Virus record (IMG/VR): IMGVR_UViG_3300017727_000011
Location: 1 to 59,445 of that record
Source: a virus
Length of the DNA: 59,445 nucleotides
Direction: 5' to 3' (one strand)
Below the pieces are notes generated by a model. The model searched no databases and was not told where the DNA came from. It worked only from the letters and a program-made list of their open reading frames with translations. Numbering within the stretch: position 1 is the first letter of the stretch; each line of letters opens with the position of its first letter. A program made the translations under genes and the position numbers. Positions 55,756 to 59,445 of this stretch are shown in pieces.

Positions 55756-56802
55756 TTAATCCTTTGATGCTATAATATTGTCTACATATTTCAATTCTAT
55801 ATTTGGAACACTTTGAGATACAGATATAGGTATTGAACCAGAGTATGTTGCTCCTCCTGAAATTGGGTGTGAGTGAGATCCACCGCCACCTGTATTGTTT
55901 ACGTTACGACTTCCTGGTTCAGTGACAAACGATTGTCCATAGTTTCTATTACCTCCTGTGGATCCCGCAAATCTAGAATGATAATATTGGTGAGTGTGAC
56001 CACCAAGAGTAGGTGTAGAAATAGTTGTTCCGCCAGAAGTTCCACTCACGGGAGATTGAGGCAACGGAGACATATCGACAGCAAGAGTTCCTGTAGCATC
56101 TTTAGCAGCAAAGGTTGTCGTAAAATCTTGTGCTCCGCCAGTGCCTCCACCAGAACCGTTGACAACTCTTAGAGTTGAATTATTTAAAGATGCAGTTGTG
56201 TCTTTTGTAAAACCTGTAGGAGCATCTGTTTGAACAAACAGGGCTTTTGTTCCAGCAGGGAATTCATCAACACCCGAAATTCCTGCACCATTACCTTTGT
56301 ATGTTGTAGCTGCAACAACACCATTTGAATTTAATTGAATATCATCTCCTATTCTTAATTGATTAATTACACGAACAGTGCCTAAAGAATTTGCAAACAA
56401 ATCCACCACTGTATCTCCAGTACAATATTGGACTGTATGAGAACCTTGAGATATTAAAGATCCATTAGAACCATGTCCCGTAGGTGCAACGGTTAAAGTA
56501 AAAGAACCTGAAGTATTATTAAAAAATATGTAATTGTTTTCTACAGCAGGAATAAAAACAGTAATATCTCCTGTCAATGCTCCTGTAAATTCAATAACTT
56601 TATTCGAAGCTTCTGCGTTAGGATCAGCATTGTTACTTGTAAGAGTTACATTTGCAGATCCAGCTACGCTTTTTGCTAGATACCCAGCATTGAAAGAATC
56701 AACTGTTTGTAAATTTGTATTAGTATTATTTCCCCAAGTGTTTGTGTTGGCTCCTGTAGCCATCAATTCAAGTTTGAGTCTATCTGAATAAGTGCTTGCC
56801 AT
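55756..56802 (-). CDS. Tail fibre/collar protein, paralog 2
   Basis: 348 residues, same build as its neighbours: conserved N-terminal half (DRLKLELMATGANTNTWGNN, VAGSANVTLTSNNADPNAEA) and collar domain TKALFVQTDAPTGFTKDT with HTHQYYHS and SHSHPISGG. The middle (GTVRVINQLRIGDDIQLNSN) differs from paralogs 1 and 3. Ends 4 nt before paralog 1. Confidence 0.7.
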   Translation of the reverse strand: MASTYSDRLKLELMATGANTNTWGNNTNTNLQTVDSFNAGYLAKSVAGSANVTLTSNNADPNAEASNKVIEFTGALTGDITVFIPAVENNYIFFNNTSGSFTLTVAPTGHGSNGSLISQGSHTVQYCTGDTVVDLFANSLGTVRVINQLRIGDDIQLNSNGVVAATTYKGNGAGISGVDEFPAGTKALFVQTDAPTGFTKDTTASLNNSTLRVVNGSGGGTGGAQDFTTTFAAKDATGTLAVDMSPLPQSPVSGTSGGTTISTPTLGGHTHQYYHSRFAGSTGGNRNYGQSFVTEPGSRNVNNTGGGGSHSHPISGGATYSGSIPISVSQSVPNIELKYVDNIIASKD

Positions 56803-56803
56803 T

Positions 56804-57838
56804 TTAATCCTTACTGCAAACTATAGTGTTTGCATGTTTTATATCCATGTTGGGTACTGCATAACTAGTAGGAGTGTTCACACTTCCACTAATAGAAGCA
56901 GAGAAAGCAGCAGGGTGATTATGACTTCCACCGCCACCACCACTTCCGGTAGTACCTAGTGTAACACAACCGCCGCCACCAGGACCACCATAAGGAGATA
57001 TTGTGGCAGAGGTACTAACAGTATGATTATGTGATGCTATTGTTGGAGTTCCTAAGGTAGTGTTTCCAACAACAATAGTGTCAGTAACAACAGTGGTTGC
57101 TGCAGTATCTAATGTGATGTCACCTGCCGTAGTTGTCTTAGCGGAATCAAAACAAGAAGCAAATTCGGTAGATCCTCCTGTGCCTGCTGATCCTGTGACT
57201 ACTCTTAAAGTAGAATTAGCTAAAGAAGCATCAGTGTTTTGTGTCCAACCTGTCGGAGCACTTGATTCTAAAAAAACCATTTGTGTTCCTTGGTCAAGAG
57301 TCGATACTCCGTCTAAACCTGCACCATTGCCTGTAAAGCTTGTTGCTGTTAATTCACCATTAGCTTGAATTTTTACAGTGTTAGCAACGTTAACTAAATT
57401 TTTTACACTTACTTTTCCTAATGAATTTGCAAAAAGATCTACTACAGTATCTCCTGTGCAATACTGCATTGTGTGAGCACCTTGTACAATAGCTACACCG
57501 TTAGACGTATGCCCGGTTGGAGCTACAGTTAATGTAAAAGAGCCTGCTGTGTTGTTAAAAAAAATATAATTATTTTCCACTGCGGGAACAAAAACTTTGA
57601 TGTCTCCAGTTAATGTTCCTGTGAATTCAATAATTTTGTTTGATGCCTCCGCACTTGGATCAGCGTCGGCTGTTGTTAAAGTAACATCCGCACTACCTGC
57701 TACACTTTTTGATAAATATCCTGCTCCAAAGCTGTCAACTACATTTAAGTTATTATTTGTGTTAGTTCCCCAAACATTGGCATTTGCACCTGTTGCCATT
57801 AATTCTAATTTTAATCTATCTGAGTATGTGGATGCCAT
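56804..57838 (-). CDS. Tail fibre/collar protein, paralog 3
   Basis: 344 residues. N-terminal half nearly as in paralog 2 (YSDRLKLELMATGANANVWG), collar domain TQMVFLESSAPTGWTQNT, and ASHNHTVS, SHNHPAAF His pairs around a Gly-rich loop (GGPGGGGCVTLGTTGSGGGG). It has its own promoter (57845-57873) and is the first of the three transcribed. Confidence 0.7.
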   Translation of the reverse strand: MASTYSDRLKLELMATGANANVWGTNTNNNLNVVDSFGAGYLSKSVAGSADVTLTTADADPSAEASNKIIEFTGTLTGDIKVFVPAVENNYIFFNNTAGSFTLTVAPTGHTSNGVAIVQGAHTMQYCTGDTVVDLFANSLGKVSVKNLVNVANTVKIQANGELTATSFTGNGAGLDGVSTLDQGTQMVFLESSAPTGWTQNTDASLANSTLRVVTGSAGTGGSTEFASCFDSAKTTTAGDITLDTAATTVVTDTIVVGNTTLGTPTIASHNHTVSTSATISPYGGPGGGGCVTLGTTGSGGGGGSHNHPAAFSASISGSVNTPTSYAVPNMDIKHANTIVCSKD

Positions 57839-57844
57839 GATTAA

Positions 57845-57873
57845 TTTATATACCTATATTTAAAAAAATTCAA
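57845..57873 (-). promoter_or_regulatory. Promoter without leader before the fibre genes
   Basis: TTGAAT (57868-57873), 17-nt spacer, TATAAA (57845-57850), then TTAATC and the ATG at 57838. No ribosome site in the gap. Same -35 word and same 6-nt distance as before the tail-nozzle gene. Confidence 0.55.
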
Positions 57874-57883
57874 TTTCATAAAC

Positions 57884-58840
57884 CTATGCCGCCACTGAAG
57901 TCCATGTGTTACTCGCACCTGTTACAACATTTGCCCATGGCGTTGATCTTATATTACCAACACTAGCTAACATTTCAACCCCTGTTGGCAACACTGTTGC
58001 TCCTGCAGTTGGAGTAGCAGTTCCATCTGTAAATGCCATTGAAAGACCAGCCACAGTAATTGGAATAACAACATCTCCAATATTAGTAGATATTTGTTGC
58101 CCTGTTGGAAGAGCTGCTGCAGGAGCTACTAAAGTCCCTGTTTCAAATGTTGATACTAAAGATGTTGCATCTACCTGAGTAAAGATGTCAATTTCTACCG
58201 AACCAAGAGCGGTATCCATAAGATCTGGAGGAGCGGATGTAGTAACGCTTCCATCAGCTATAATTGTAGCTAGAGCTGCTGTTGATGTAATATTTAATCC
58301 TGTTACAGAAAGTATTTGATCTGTAACAAAACTAAAACTACCTAAATCTGTGGATAATAAATTAGTAGTTCCAATTGCTTCATTACCTGTACCTACAAAA
58401 ATACTTACACTGGACTGATCAAAGGATATTTCTTGACCTGTAACAGAAACATTTTGCGTTATGTTTTCATTCCAAGCGAATGATCCCCAGTCATTTCTAC
58501 CCCAACCTGCATCGACTGTTGTGATAATAGTTTCTGTTCCATCAGCAAAAACCATTTCAACCCCTGTGGGTTGTACTCCATGGCCTTCAGAAATACTGAT
58601 GGTGCCTAATGTTGTTGTGGATTGTTCGCCTGTTAGAGCGTAGATACCCTCTGCTTCACCGATTGCAGTGCCAGTTATTGTGGATGCTTCCACACCTGTG
58701 GGGTTAATAAGTGCAGTACCAGTTCTACCTACATCTTCTAATGTAAATGAACTTGCTACACCAGTGACAGAAACTGTTATGGAGCTTTGTTGGCCCCAAA
58801 AGCCTTCGCCCCAATTATTTTCACCCCAAGCGTCTGCCAT
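57884..58840 (-). CDS. Repetitive structural protein with WG-W motifs
   Basis: 318 residues: MADAWGENNWGEGFWGQQSS, then repeated beta units ending in TGV or TGQ (VSVTGVASSF, NPTGVEAST, QPTGVEMVF, LPTGQQIST, LPTGVEMLA) and another GWGRNDWGSFAWNE. WGxxxWG repeats with T-G-V strands are common in virion proteins of marine phages, probably tail or capsid fibres. GGGAGT ribosome site. Ends with a Trp (SNTWTSVAA). Confidence 0.6.
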   Translation of the reverse strand: MADAWGENNWGEGFWGQQSSITVSVTGVASSFTLEDVGRTGTALINPTGVEASTITGTAIGEAEGIYALTGEQSTTTLGTISISEGHGVQPTGVEMVFADGTETIITTVDAGWGRNDWGSFAWNENITQNVSVTGQEISFDQSSVSIFVGTGNEAIGTTNLLSTDLGSFSFVTDQILSVTGLNITSTAALATIIADGSVTTSAPPDLMDTALGSVEIDIFTQVDATSLVSTFETGTLVAPAAALPTGQQISTNIGDVVIPITVAGLSMAFTDGTATPTAGATVLPTGVEMLASVGNIRSTPWANVVTGASNTWTSVAA

Positions 58841-58861
58841 GGTAAGGACTCCCTATATGGA

Positions 58862-59305
58862 TTAGGAAATCCTTAGAATAGCACTTGATGCGTCGTTGGT
58901 TGGAAACTGAATTGTAAATGTTCCGTTTGTTGATGTTTTTACACCGCCAAAATCTAATACTGCAATTGCTGCATTTGTAGCTGTTGATGATCTATTATAA
59001 ATCAAAGCTGCTTGAGCTGAGATTGTTGCACTTGTAAATGATAGATCAGCAAAATCTACAAAAGCTGTAGATGCGGTATCACTAGTTTTGGTTAAGCCGA
59101 CAGTAGCACTCTGTAATGTTGCACCGCCTGCTGCGTATGTGCCTGATGCACCAACTTCGTTGGTTGCAGCATAGGCTGTTGTGTTTGCGTTCAATGTGGC
59201 AGAATCTGTAAAAAGAGCGAGATTAACTGTATCGTTAGTTATATCATGATCGCCGTTTAACAACTCCTGTTTAAATGTTGCACAAACTGCTTGGTTTATT
59301 GCCAT
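58862..59305 (-). CDS. Beta-rich virion structural protein (MAINQA)
   Basis: 147 residues: MAINQAVCATFKQELLNGDH, DTVNLALFTDSATL, GGATLQSATVGLTKTSDTAS, FVDFADLSFTSATISAQAAL, IYNRSSTATNAAIAVLDFGG. A FVDFADLSWTSAT-like block is recurrent in marine phage structural proteins. GGGAG ribosome site. It follows the partial adaptor gene by 13 nt; the same gene order is cut at the left end of the window. Confidence 0.65.
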   Translation of the reverse strand: MAINQAVCATFKQELLNGDHDITNDTVNLALFTDSATLNANTTAYAATNEVGASGTYAAGGATLQSATVGLTKTSDTASTAFVDFADLSFTSATISAQAALIYNRSSTATNAAIAVLDFGGVKTSTNGTFTIQFPTNDASSAILRIS

Positions 59306-59318
59306 TTTAATTACTCCC

Positions 59319-59445
59319 TTATGGTGATAACGATTTCATCGGAATGCGTAACACACCATTTTGATACTCATCCCTACGTTTGCGACCCATTTGCTCTTGT
59401 GCAAAATCTTGCAGAGCTACTTGGTACTTACCTTCGTATAATTGC
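59319..59445 (-). CDS. 3' end of connector/adaptor-like gene (partial)
   Basis: The 41 C-terminal residues (QLYEGKYQVALQDFAQEQMG then RKRRDEYQNGVLRIPMKSLS) are about 70% identical to the end of the adaptor gene at 34-726, and the DNA ends at the equivalent point (172 on the left). The upstream part lies outside the window. Either the same locus in a diverged strain, met again at the circle closure, or a second adaptor copy. Confidence 0.65.
   Translation of the reverse strand, partial: QLYEGKYQVALQDFAQEQMGRKRRDEYQNGVLRIPMKSLSP

Noticed and set aside
1-59445. Temperate lifestyle (integrase, excisionase, CI-like repressor) or CRISPR array
   Set aside because: No integrase or recombinase motifs, no regularly spaced direct repeats; the only repressor-like gene is a 62-residue ribbon-helix-helix protein.

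Overview
The window looks like an almost complete genome of a tailed marine bacteriophage (class Caudoviricetes), probably a podovirus-like lytic virus from AT-rich seawater bacterioplankton such as SAR11/SAR116-type hosts. This rests on the AT-rich, tightly packed genes with ATGA and TAATG overlaps, many small Lys-rich proteins of kinds common in marine phages, a full head module (large terminase, portal, scaffold, capsid, two connector-adaptor-like proteins), no recognisable tape measure or sheath, and very large ejection-type proteins. I see no integrase, tRNA, rRNA or CRISPR. Almost all genes are on the minus strand; only three are on plus (35860-37317, 37472-37639, 44562-44861). The right end (59287-59445) is a diverged copy of the left end (1-172): both hold the 3' end of an adaptor gene followed by the start of an MAINQA-type structural gene. 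The genome is therefore probably circular or circularly permuted, and the ends join.

Layout in the direction of minus-strand transcription. Early/replication region, about 35.9 to 19.7 kb: a Gp157-like protein, a possible single-strand DNA-binding protein, an archaeo-eukaryotic-type primase, a UvrD-like helicase, two PD-(D/E)XK-type nucleases, a family A DNA polymerase with Leu at the 762-equivalent site, a ribbon-helix-helix protein, the small terminase (far from the large one) and many small unknown genes. A SNF2-family helicase diverges from this block on plus. An intergenic stretch of about 350 bp (19.3-19.7 kb) separates it from the late genes.

Late head and lysis region, 19.3 to 0 kb: an HlyC-like acyltransferase, large terminase, portal, a run of tiny basic proteins, 3-TM holin, T4-type lysozyme, GroES-like co-chaperonin, scaffold, capsid and decoration proteins, a run of membrane/secreted proteins, the adaptors, and a zinc-ribbon plus cupredoxin-like protein.

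Late tail region, 59.4 to 37.6 kb: structural proteins, three tandem paralogous fibre/collar proteins, then an unusual island with six 2-oxoglutarate/Fe(II) oxygenase-like genes, one glycosyltransferase and one methyltransferase around the tail-nozzle-like gene, and finally four large virion proteins of the ejection type.

The most notable signals are: (1) the dense oxygenase/glycosyltransferase island next to the fibre genes, a candidate virion- or DNA-modification system; (2) four promoters whose -10 box lies only 6-7 nt before an ATG with no Shine-Dalgarno sequence, suggesting leaderless transcripts; (3) a virion-module protein joining a zinc ribbon to a cupredoxin-like domain with all four type-1 copper ligands; (4) Cys-rich micro-proteins of 21-63 residues in translationally coupled positions; (5) short hairpins that pair with the ribosome-binding site of early genes. 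All functional calls come from reading motifs; no database search was run.
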